Counted from the stretch's first letter, positions 1 to 6,343 are shown. The stretch: 6,718 nt of DNA from Halomonas sp. (GCA_007135745.1 SLIH01000360.1:1-6718); one strand, 5' to 3'. Translations and numbers: made by a program. The notes: a model not told the origin generated them from the sequence alone.

Positions 1-324
1 AGTCGCGCGCCGGTTACCCTCGGCGTCGTACCAGATGTAATAGGGTCGACGTTCTTCGTCCGTCGCCTGCTCGTCGAAGCCCGGCGGCATGACCAGTTCC
101 ACCTGATCCGGCATGTCCACCTGCCGGGATTCCCCTGGCTGCTCAGCCTCGCGGTCGTCTCTGGTATCATCCTGCCCCTCTCGCGCCTGTCCCGGCAGGC
201 GCTCGTGGCGGACCTGTCCTGTCTCATCCACCCAGGTATAGAAACCATCATCGCTCAGATCCTGAGGCTCTGAGGCACAAGCCGCGAGAATAAAAAGAAG
301 GACCAGGAGCCAAGCAAATTTCAT
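1..324 (-). CDS. Envelope lipoprotein with two Trp/Asp/Gly motifs, C-terminus cut by the window edge
   Basis: The first 108 codons are open to the left edge, so the protein continues outside the window. It starts MKFAWLLVLLFILAAC: a positive n-region, a hydrophobic core and the lipobox LAAC, giving a lipidated Cys16. Residue +2 is Ala, not Asp, which by the Lol rule predicts sorting to the outer membrane. The mature part holds the motif FYTWVDETGQVR (residues 28-39), an acidic, Gln/Arg-rich linker (about 46-70) and a second copy, YYIWYDAEGNRR (95-106). The pattern aromatic-Tyr-x-Trp-x-Asp-x-x-Gly-x-x-Arg resembles the short N-terminal motif of DUF4124-type envelope proteins; that link is from memory. 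The ATG is chosen because it gives an ideal lipoprotein signal, although its ribosome site is weak. It lies 225 nt after the FadL-like gene on the same strand and probably belongs to the same envelope system. The molecular function is unknown. Confidence 0.8.
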   Translation of the reverse strand, partial: MKFAWLLVLLFILAACASEPQDLSDDGFYTWVDETGQVRHERLPGQAREGQDDTRDDREAEQPGESRQVDMPDQVELVMPPGFDEQATDEERRPYYIWYDAEGNRRAT

Positions 325-549
325 CACCACAAAGTGATTCCCGGCTGGTTCATAAGGCAGATCCACACTGAAGGTTGGTGTTCAATACCATTGTACCGGG
401 ACCCGCCGTGCGCAAGTCCAGCACAATCGAATAAACGCCCTAACCCGCGTCCAACCCCATGCGATAGTTGAAGGCTTTCCATCCAGACTTATCCCGAATT
501 CGCCCATTTTGCGGGACGCTGACCCTGGATCGCCGCTGATGGATTCCCC
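325..549 (-). other. 225-nt intergenic gap before the lipoprotein gene
   Basis: No convincing gene is seen on either strand. After the TAG of the FadL-like gene the same frame stays open for 55 more codons, but the barrel already ends in a proper terminal Phe and no ribosome site serves the in-frame ATG. A TACAAT hexamer near the middle is a candidate -10 box. A nine-codon ORF (MNQPGITLW, stop) ends in a TGATG overlap with the lipoprotein start but has no visible ribosome site. No intrinsic terminator with a U-tract was found after the FadL-like gene, so readthrough into the lipoprotein gene is plausible. Confidence 0.5.
390..395 (-). promoter_or_regulatory. Candidate -10 box (TACAAT) for the lipoprotein gene
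   Basis: On the minus strand TACAAT matches the sigma70 -10 consensus at five of six positions. It lies about 66 nt upstream of the lipoprotein ATG. No good -35 box sits at 16-18 nt; the nearest is TTGCGC at 14 nt. It is a weak candidate for an internal promoter that would let the lipoprotein and any genes beyond it be expressed apart from the upstream genes. Confidence 0.2.
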
Positions 550-2163
550 CTAGAATTTACTGCGCCAAGTGAGGTTAAGAAACCGGATGGTTGTTTCGAT
601 ACCCACATCAAGACCCGCATAGGGGTTGTAGGCGATATTGGTGATGCTGGTGGAGTTTATGTTATCGCTGGTATTCGCCGGAACATCCTGAGTCGAATTG
701 AGAAAGCTTGCACTGAAGTCAATGACGGTATTCTTTGACCACTGATAGCCAAGGCCTGCGCCATACATTGTGGCGTCGCCAATGGGTGACATCAGACTCT
801 CTTTGCCGCTGGGCACCACGTTGCCTCGATGCTGTGCACCCGCCCTGAGATCCAAGCGATCCGTCGCGTGGAATGTCACCCCATAACCCAGATTCCAGAT
901 ATCCTTGTAGTTCCGGCCGATCTTCAGGGTAGTGGAGGTCGCCTTGTCGGGGGAAAGGATCCGGGCGGCATTCAGAAATTCGAGTTCACGATCAAACTGG
1001 GCGAAAGCGTAGTCCTGGGAAGACAGGTCCACGTAATCCAGATCCACATTCACCCTCAAACGAGGCAAAGGACGTACACTGATACCTGTGGAGAAATGCT
1101 GCGGATACGAGTCCCTGATGGTGATATTCCCAGCTTCCTTGGGAATACCTGAGGGAAGGCTGAGAATGGCCGCGCCAATCGCGCCCAGTACGGAGCTGTT
1201 GACGCTCTGCCAGAAACCGGACCAGTCTTCCGTATAGTCAACTTCGAACTCGCCCTTAAGCTCCAACTCCGCCCCTGAGGAGTACTGAGCACCCCATGAG
1301 AACCAGTCTGTCGGCTCCCACATGATACCGACACGGTAACTCCTCGAAAGCCCTTCCTCTGCACGGACGTTGACGTTACCGATGTCTTCCCAGGGGCCGA
1401 TCTTACCGCCGCACAGCGCCAACCATGGCGCCAGGGGTTCCTGACCTTCATTGTCCTCACAGCCAAACGCTTCCTGCAGCGTCGCGCCCACGCCAACCAG
1501 CATATTGGGAGCGCGGGTGAGCTGGTTTATCTCAAGCCCCTGATGAGAGAAATGAATACCGGCCCCAATGCTCCAGCTGTCATTGATCTTGTATGCAACG
1601 GTTGGGGACAGATAGGTCAGACGCTGCTGTGCCACGCTGTTGGGCTGGTAACGCCCTGGATCGTCATCATCTCGGACAAACCCCCCGGACATCTCAACAA
1701 AGGAGGCCGTGCCGAACGTCAGTTTCGAGCCCTCGGGTTGCACACTGAACGCAGCATTGAAGGGCGCCGGGCCCGCCCCTGCGGAACCTTCAGACATTCC
1801 GATTCCGGGAATATAGTTGGCACCCGTGTCGGTAAAACTGTCCTCGCCCGCAGCAGGATCATTACCTTCACATTCAATGCCGAAAACATCACAGCCTTCT
1901 TCCGGCACCCGAAAGCTTGCTTCAAAGACCGTATCCGCAATGGCCACGCCAAACTCCCGTTGGCGCCCCTCCATGCGTGTGAGGCCCGCGGGATTACGAC
2001 GTATCGCCATCAATCCCGGGGTATCCGCTGTCACCGCATTACCCAGCGCGGCCGCCTTGGGGTGGACCAACAGCTGATGAGCCATCTGTGCCTGGGCGCC
2101 CGCGGAAGCCACGGCCAGCGCCAGAGCGCAGGTAACGCGTTTTCCGAAGCCGGTACTGTTCAT
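550..2163 (-). CDS. FadL/OmpP1-family outer-membrane beta-barrel transport protein
   Basis: A 537-residue outer-membrane protein. The start MNSTGFGKRV is chosen over an ATG 12 codons upstream because it follows a strong GGGGAGG site at 6 nt and gives a clean signal peptide cut after AQA (residue 25). The mature N-terminus carries the FadL hatch-type pattern: AAALGNAVTADTPG (residues 37-50) followed by the family's NPAGL (58-62). Alternating amphipathic strands run to the end, which is the barrel-type terminus FLNLTWRSKF with a terminal Phe. FadL-family barrels take up hydrophobic molecules such as fatty acids and aromatics through a lateral opening; the substrate here is unknown. Two long insertions, residues 217-265 and 314-345, look like the hydrophobic surface loops of FadL. 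Two close Cys pairs (91/98 and 235/251) are unusual. It lies 35 nt after the preceding barrel gene, so probably in one operon. The context argues for a role in that envelope system rather than general fatty-acid uptake. Confidence 0.88.
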   Translation of the reverse strand: MNSTGFGKRVTCALALAVASAGAQAQMAHQLLVHPKAAALGNAVTADTPGLMAIRRNPAGLTRMEGRQREFGVAIADTVFEASFRVPEEGCDVFGIECEGNDPAAGEDSFTDTGANYIPGIGMSEGSAGAGPAPFNAAFSVQPEGSKLTFGTASFVEMSGGFVRDDDDPGRYQPNSVAQQRLTYLSPTVAYKINDSWSIGAGIHFSHQGLEINQLTRAPNMLVGVGATLQEAFGCEDNEGQEPLAPWLALCGGKIGPWEDIGNVNVRAEEGLSRSYRVGIMWEPTDWFSWGAQYSSGAELELKGEFEVDYTEDWSGFWQSVNSSVLGAIGAAILSLPSGIPKEAGNITIRDSYPQHFSTGISVRPLPRLRVNVDLDYVDLSSQDYAFAQFDRELEFLNAARILSPDKATSTTLKIGRNYKDIWNLGYGVTFHATDRLDLRAGAQHRGNVVPSGKESLMSPIGDATMYGAGLGYQWSKNTVIDFSASFLNSTQDVPANTSDNINSTSITNIAYNPYAGLDVGIETTIRFLNLTWRSKF

Positions 2164-2180
2164 GCAAGGCCTCCCCTTCC
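2164..2180 (-). promoter_or_regulatory. Strong ribosome binding site that decides the FadL-like start
   Basis: On the minus strand GGGGAGG lies 6 nt before the ATG at 2163. This fixes the start 12 codons inside the longest open frame. The start chosen also gives a normal signal peptide, whereas the longer form would add an unhelpful Gly-rich leader. Confidence 0.7.
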
Positions 2181-2198
2181 CGTTGCCTGTCCCTAACA

Positions 2199-3209
2199 TC
2201 AGGAATCCGCCAGACCCGAGATGTTAATTGGCAGGGAAAGACCGATGGCAAAATCGGGTGCGCCATTGGTCAGGCCAAACCCAACGCTGGTGTTGATAAT
2301 GGTGGTATCGCTGATGCGGGTGCCCAACGAGAAATTAAGAAGTCCCGACATCTGATCACTGGCCACGGCGCGGGTTCCATCATTGAACTTAAGCACTGTC
2401 TCGTCGTTGTAGGTCAACTGGACGGACATGCTCAGCGATATGTCGTAGGAGAGGGAGTAGGAAAAACCACCCGAGCCGGATGCTGTGAATCCGGGATCCA
2501 CCTCGTTGAGAAGCCGCGCACCGCGGACCTGATTCAGGCCGGTTGCCTCGTGGTTATACCGCAGGCTGGTGGAACCAAAGACCACCACCGGATCCAGCAC
2601 CCGGGAGACGCTCAAACCACCGCCCAGGGAATAGAAACCACTGCCCGTGGACAACTGGCGGCGGACGTCAATCTCATAGGGGCTGACACCGGTCTTCGAG
2701 GTAAAGGTGCCAAAAAGCGTGGTGGACATGCGTCCGGGAACCCTGGGGTTCGGCTGCCAGCGTGTGGTCAGGGAAATATCGCCGACATCGTAGATATCCA
2801 GATCTTCCTGGGTATCAAACTTGGCAACCAGAGGAACGCGAGTGCCCAGAGTGACGTTATCGCGCAGACCGTATTCGTAGCTGAAGGAGTTGGTGAAGGT
2901 ATGGGTTGCGGAGGGATTAACGTCCAGATTCCGAACCGAACCATCAATAATTTCCAGATCGAGCCGCTGGTCGCCGGAGAACTGGTAGTCAAAGGAATAA
3001 TTGAGTGACTGCTTGCCCCGCTGAAGCAATGAGTACTGGCTCTCAGCAGCCTGGAACACCTCTTCCAGTTGCTCCGTGGCATCTTCGTCGTCTTCCTGCT
3101 GCGCCAAAGCTTCTCGCGCCTCATCGATACTGTTGCCCATCACGGGCATGCTGAGGAGCAACATTGCACCGGCCAGCAAAAACAGGAAATACAGCCGCTG
3201 GTCTCTCAC
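2199..3209 (-). CDS. Outer-membrane beta-barrel with N-terminal helical coil (FapF-like/"transporter" family)
   Basis: A 336-residue protein from the GTG at 3209. That start gives a textbook signal peptide (MRDQRLYFLFLLAG..., cut after PVMG, residue 25) and follows AAAAGGGA at about 7 nt. ATGs at 3239 (weak GGTGGG site) and 3278 (no spaced site) lie in the same frame and would only lengthen the n-region. Mature residues 28-65 are a charged, heptad-like helix rich in Glu, Gln and Ala. From about residue 67 alternating strands form a barrel, with the phrase NVTLGTRVPLVAKFDT typical of proteins annotated 'transporter' (Phenol_MetA_deg-like). It ends in LPINISGLADS, without a terminal aromatic. 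A helical coil before a barrel, next to a C39 peptidase, is the layout of FapF, the channel that exports Fap amyloid subunits. My inference is an export pore for an unknown substrate. The gene lies between the peptidase and the FadL-like gene with short gaps. A generic small-molecule porin is the main alternative. Confidence 0.8.
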   Translation of the reverse strand: MRDQRLYFLFLLAGAMLLLSMPVMGNSIDEAREALAQQEDDEDATEQLEEVFQAAESQYSLLQRGKQSLNYSFDYQFSGDQRLDLEIIDGSVRNLDVNPSATHTFTNSFSYEYGLRDNVTLGTRVPLVAKFDTQEDLDIYDVGDISLTTRWQPNPRVPGRMSTTLFGTFTSKTGVSPYEIDVRRQLSTGSGFYSLGGGLSVSRVLDPVVVFGSTSLRYNHEATGLNQVRGARLLNEVDPGFTASGSGGFSYSLSYDISLSMSVQLTYNDETVLKFNDGTRAVASDQMSGLLNFSLGTRISDTTIINTSVGFGLTNGAPDFAIGLSLPINISGLADS

Positions 3210-3280
3210 CCTGGTTTCCCTTTTATTGTTGTGCCACATAGATCCCACCAATCGCTTTAATCTTGACGATCTTTCCATCC

Positions 3281-4081
3281 CTAGCGTCTGCGGAAGTGCA
3301 GATGCTTTCTGGTATTGTCCACGGTACCGTCTTCGTTGTTTTTGAGGCGCTCAAGCTCGTTCTGGATATCCCACGCCAATGCCTCGTGAAAGACGGGGAA
3401 TTCCTGTCTTGCCTGCAACGTAAGAGTCTGGTCATCCACAAACCGCATATCCTCTTCCTTAAGGGCAAGGGCGTTTACTGGTGGCTCATCGCCTGGAAAT
3501 ACAATGAAAAGGACGTTGTCTGTCCATTTTTCTTCGAATTCATGCAGTGTGAACGTGATATTCCCAACTGCGGGGTCGGCAATGAACACCCGCCCATCAC
3601 GGATGTCACGAACCACCACAAAATGCTCAAAGCCGGCATGATTTATGGGAACGATGGCGGGATGATCCAACTCCGCAAGGTCTTCTATTCCTGCCCGGAA
3701 GCCGCCCGACGGGAAACCCAGAGCACTGACCAGTCGTTGCATATCCAACATGGAGAAAGCACGCCGTTCGATAATGCGTTCACTCTCCCCGTACTGCAGC
3801 AGACCTTCCATTACCTGGCGCTCATTCAGATCCTGGCCGACGTAATAGCGAAGTATCGTAGTGAGCGATGCAGCGCCACAACTGAAATCAAACTGCTGTC
3901 GGACCAGGTTCCTGAACTGCTGCTCTATTGCCGGTTCAACCGTATAGCGATGCAGGAGCGTGTCGGGGCTTTCGTTGTAATGCTGCTCATAAATAAAGGT
4001 GCCTCTGGGATGCGGTTCAACCTCGGCAAACTCCTGGGCAATGGTAAAACTCAACAGTGATCCTGCCAGCACAAACAGCAT
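3281..4081 (-). CDS. Secreted C39-family cysteine peptidase (FapD-like)
   Basis: A 266-residue protein. A papain-like C39 core spans about residues 55-196. The catalytic Cys68 lies in QQFDFSCGAASL, with Gln62 six residues before it as the oxyanion-hole Gln. His153 is in FEHFVVVRD and Asp169 in VFIADPAVG, so the full Cys-His-Asp set is present and the enzyme should be active. There is no ABC-transporter part, unlike bacteriocin exporters that carry a C39 domain. A hydrophobic start, with a likely cut after TIA (residue 15), points to the periplasm. The start ATG is forced, since a TAA lies three codons upstream in frame; a GAGAGGG site lies about 10 nt before it. The signal is odd in having no basic residue. 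A roughly 70-residue tail ends in a basic stretch (RKHLHFRRR). It is probably the first gene of the cassette, matching the role of FapD in Fap amyloid export. Its target, perhaps a secreted subunit or a neighbour barrel, is not known. Confidence 0.88.
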   Translation of the reverse strand: MLFVLAGSLLSFTIAQEFAEVEPHPRGTFIYEQHYNESPDTLLHRYTVEPAIEQQFRNLVRQQFDFSCGAASLTTILRYYVGQDLNERQVMEGLLQYGESERIIERRAFSMLDMQRLVSALGFPSGGFRAGIEDLAELDHPAIVPINHAGFEHFVVVRDIRDGRVFIADPAVGNITFTLHEFEEKWTDNVLFIVFPGDEPPVNALALKEEDMRFVDDQTLTLQARQEFPVFHEALAWDIQNELERLKNNEDGTVDNTRKHLHFRRR

Positions 4082-4299
4082 GGTTGCTTATCCCTCTCAC
4101 TCAGAGGCGAGTCATAGATCAGGCGGTGTCGGAGTAAGATACCGAAATTGTTGGGGCCTTAAAGATAACTGGTCCGCAATTCTCACGGTGATAAGCCCTT
4201 GGAAAACAGGGCAATTGGGTTGGAATACAAATTTTGTGAAACAGGTGGAAGTGTGCGGATGTCAGGGTCCGACACGGCGGCCGGACCCTGCAACTGGGT
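4082..4299 (-). other. 218-nt gap between ppiD and the C39 peptidase gene
   Basis: No gene is seen on either strand. It separates conserved core genes from the envelope cassette and should hold the cassette promoter, but I find no convincing -35/-10 pair. On the minus strand it contains a 9-bp hairpin just after the ppiD stop, a 5-bp hairpin (GCCCT/AGGGC, 4195-4212), and a perfect 5-1-5 palindrome, ACAAATTTTGT (4227-4237), that could be a small operator. The region nearest the C39 gene supplies its GAGAGGG ribosome site. Confidence 0.5.
4263..4290 (-). terminator. Hairpin after ppiD, probable transcription end
   Basis: CAGGGTCCG and its exact complement CGGACCCTG form a 9-bp GC-rich stem with a 10-nt loop, starting about 10 nt after the ppiD TGA. 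No U-tract follows on the minus strand, so it may act as an mRNA 3'-end stabiliser or a Rho-assisted end rather than a standard intrinsic terminator. Confidence 0.5.
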
Positions 4300-6171
4300 T
4301 CAGCGACGGTTAACCGAAGCCTCTTCTCGGAGCTGACTCAGGTAGTAGTTGTATGCCATCTGTCCATGGCGCTGAGCCAGCGAATTTCTCAGCTGCACCG
4401 CCACCTGACTGATGGTCTGCTCATCGGCTGCGATCACCTCATCGACGCTGACCAGGGCCAGGCTGCCCGGCAATTCAACCAGATCCACAGTCGCTCGCTC
4501 ATCGGTGGGTGCGGGCAACCTGAATGCGGCATCTCGCAGAATGGCGGGCAGGTGGAGATCACCCCGTTCAATGTTCTCGAACCGTTCCCACTCCAGGCCC
4601 AGCTCAGAAGCGATCTCGTCCCTTGCTTCAGGCCCTTCGCTGCGCAGCCGCTCAGCAAACTGAGACAGTTGCTCGGAAAGCTGTTCACGGCGTTTACGTT
4701 CGGCCACCCGCTCCCGCACCTCATCACGGACCTCGTCCAGGGAACGCTGGGTTTCTGGATAGTACTCCCTTACCCGAGCGACAACCGCCTCCTCAGGCGT
4801 TATTTCGACCAGCTCCGTGTTGAAGCCGCCTTCCAGAACATCCTCACTGAACAGCTGCCGCAACAGCTGTGGATGATCAAAGGGTGATTCATTCCTTTCA
4901 GGTGTCACACCGTCGCGTTCCTGAATGGACTGCCCGATCAGTTCGGCCGGTGCCTCAAGGTCATATTCTGCATAGGCAAGATCGGCCAGACGTTCGCTCA
5001 TCTCAACATAGCGACGACCGGCTTGCTGTTCAGCAATCTCCCGCCGCAGTTCGTCTTCCAGTTCAGCCATGCTGGGGGGATCTTCCGCGCGCACGGAGAG
5101 AAGCTTGATGAAGTGGGTACCAAACCGCGTCTCCACAGGCCCAACGACGCTCCCCGCCTCTTCTATCTCGAACAGCGCTTCCGAAAAGGCTTCCTCAAAA
5201 TCATCGAACCGGGAATAGCCCAGCTCTCCACCGTCGTTGGCGGTGCCAGTGTCGTCGGAATACTCGGACGCCAGGTCGGCGAAATCCTCACCACGCTCAA
5301 GCGCCTCTTCAAGCGCCGCGATCCGCTCTGCAGCATCGTCCTCGTCCCGGATCAGGATGTGAGCTGCATTGCGCTGCTGTGCCTGCTCCTGTTGGGATAC
5401 ACGTCGCTCATAGAGCTCGCGCAGATCCTCGTCCGATACCTCACCCTCATCAATCAGGTCCTGTCGGCGGAGCGTAATCCAGGAAACATCCGCAGCTTCT
5501 TCCTGGCGGAACAGGGTCCGGTTCTCTTCATAGAAGCGCTCGATCTCCTCATCCGTGACCTCTACGTCCGCGGGAGCCTGATCCAGACTTACGGTGAGAG
5601 CTGAAAAACTGCGCGTCTGGGTCAGCAGCGCGGCCAGCCGACGAACCTCATCATCGGTGGTAAAGGCACTGCCCTGAATGACCGCCTGCATAACGCGTGT
5701 CAGATGATCACGCTCGAGCATGTCGCGGAACTGATCCACGGTCATGCCCTGATTGCGCACAATCTGCATGAAGCGGTCACGGTTGAAACGCCCGTCTACC
5801 TGGAACTCGGGCGCTTCGGTGATCATTCGGTCTATTTCCTGCTCCGAGAGCTGCAACCCCCTGGCTGCCACATCCCGTCCGAGCAGCTTCTGTTGAATCA
5901 ATGCTTCAAGAACGGATTCGTTCAATTCCGAATCATCAATCCTGGCAGGATCCGGCTGATCCATCTGTGACAGGCGCTGCTGGCGCTCAATCTGAACCAT
6001 CCGGCGAAATTCCCGCTCGGTGATATCCTCGCCATCCACGCTCGCGACTGCTGGTTCACCACCGCCGCCTACAATGGCGTCGAGCCCCCATACGGAAAGC
6101 GAGATGATCAATACGGCGATGATGCCCTTCGCGATGGTCCCCTGAGCGTTTTCACGAATGTTCTGAAGCAT
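4300..6171 (-). CDS. ppiD: Peptidyl-prolyl cis-trans isomerase-like periplasmic chaperone PpiD
   Basis: PpiD is an inner-membrane-anchored periplasmic chaperone that sits near the SecYEG translocon and helps newly exported proteins fold. The start MLQNIRENAQ is chosen because AGAGG lies 4 nt before it; a longer form would begin inside the upstream terminator. At 623 residues it matches my recollection of E. coli PpiD. Residues 1-11 are cytoplasmic, 12-34 form one membrane helix, and about 40-165 are the SurA/PpiD-type helical N-domain. Residues 266-360 are a parvulin domain, with AAHILIRD at its start, DGGELGYS in the middle and FGTHFIKL at its end. About 361-623 are the charged C-terminal chaperone lobe. 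Both typical parvulin His residues (271 and 353) are present, but the usual active-site Met region reads RFDDFEEAF, so isomerase activity is uncertain. The protein is strongly acidic. It follows hupB and a tRNA behind a terminator, so it probably has its own promoter. Confidence 0.95.
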   Translation of the reverse strand: MLQNIRENAQGTIAKGIIAVLIISLSVWGLDAIVGGGGEPAVASVDGEDITEREFRRMVQIERQQRLSQMDQPDPARIDDSELNESVLEALIQQKLLGRDVAARGLQLSEQEIDRMITEAPEFQVDGRFNRDRFMQIVRNQGMTVDQFRDMLERDHLTRVMQAVIQGSAFTTDDEVRRLAALLTQTRSFSALTVSLDQAPADVEVTDEEIERFYEENRTLFRQEEAADVSWITLRRQDLIDEGEVSDEDLRELYERRVSQQEQAQQRNAAHILIRDEDDAAERIAALEEALERGEDFADLASEYSDDTGTANDGGELGYSRFDDFEEAFSEALFEIEEAGSVVGPVETRFGTHFIKLLSVRAEDPPSMAELEDELRREIAEQQAGRRYVEMSERLADLAYAEYDLEAPAELIGQSIQERDGVTPERNESPFDHPQLLRQLFSEDVLEGGFNTELVEITPEEAVVARVREYYPETQRSLDEVRDEVRERVAERKRREQLSEQLSQFAERLRSEGPEARDEIASELGLEWERFENIERGDLHLPAILRDAAFRLPAPTDERATVDLVELPGSLALVSVDEVIAADEQTISQVAVQLRNSLAQRHGQMAYNYYLSQLREEASVNRR

Positions 6172-6206
6172 TTTTCCTCTACCTTGTCCGGGCGTCGTCA
6201 CCCGAA

Positions 6207-6212
6207 ATTGTA
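6207..6212 (-). promoter_or_regulatory. Candidate -10 box (TACAAT) for ppiD
   Basis: Between the terminator and the ppiD ATG the minus strand carries TACAAT, giving a predicted 5' leader of about 28 nt. The sequence 16-18 nt upstream is the terminator U-tract and has no good -35 match. The position is right for a ppiD promoter, but the motif alone is weak. Confidence 0.25.
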
Positions 6213-6227
6213 ATATGGCATCAACGT

Positions 6228-6257
6228 AAAAAGGCGCATCCCTTAACGGCATGCGCC
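6228..6257 (-). terminator. Intrinsic terminator after the hupB-tRNA-Asp transcript
   Basis: On the minus strand GGCGCAT pairs with ATGCGCC (7 bp). Inside this, one C-C mismatch is followed by two more GC pairs and a 5-nt loop. UUUUU follows at once. It starts 9 nt after the tRNA CCA end and ends the hupB-tRNA unit before ppiD. Its presence also shows that the longest ppiD open frame, whose first ATG lies in the stem, is not the real start. Confidence 0.88.
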
Positions 6258-6266
6258 CATAAACAG

Positions 6267-6343
6267 TGGCGGAGCGGACGGGACTCGAACCCGCGACCCC
6301 CGGCGTGACAGGCCGGTATTCTAACCAGCTGAACTACCGCTCC
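6267..6343 (-). tRNA. tRNA-Asp (anticodon GUC)
   Basis: A 77-nt tRNA. The acceptor stem GGAGCGG pairs with CCGCTCC. The discriminator is G and the CCA end is encoded. The anticodon stem CCGGC/GCCGG encloses the loop CTGTCAC with anticodon GTC (plus-strand 6307-6309). The T arm GCGGG-TTCGAGT-CCCGT is standard. The sequence is nearly the same as my recollection of E. coli tRNA-Asp. It lies 30 nt after the hupB stop with no terminator between, so it is likely cut from a hupB-tRNA transcript. Confidence 0.97.

Noticed and set aside
382..549. Open extension of 55 codons after the FadL-like stop, and a second frame ending FNYRMGLDAG
   Set aside because: The barrel already ends with a terminal Phe. 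The faint likeness of the second frame to the barrel's own YNPYAGLDVG is too short to call a duplicated or broken gene end.
1543..2196. 217-codon open frame on the plus strand
   Set aside because: Shadow of the FadL-like gene; no ribosome site and no family resemblance.
3263..4060. 265-codon open frame on the plus strand
   Set aside because: It lies opposite the C39 peptidase gene, whose catalytic motifs are intact. The plus-strand translation has no recognisable domain and an unlikely composition.
4195..4212. Hairpin GCCCT/AGGGC as a second ppiD terminator
   Set aside because: Only five base pairs and only two U residues follow, so it is not supported as a terminator.
5023..5604. 193-codon open frame on the plus strand
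   Set aside because: Shadow of ppiD, including its parvulin domain.
6172..6252. Longer ppiD reading frame starting at 6252
   Set aside because: The first ATG is inside the terminator stem, has no ribosome site and would place 27 odd residues before the normal PpiD N-terminus.
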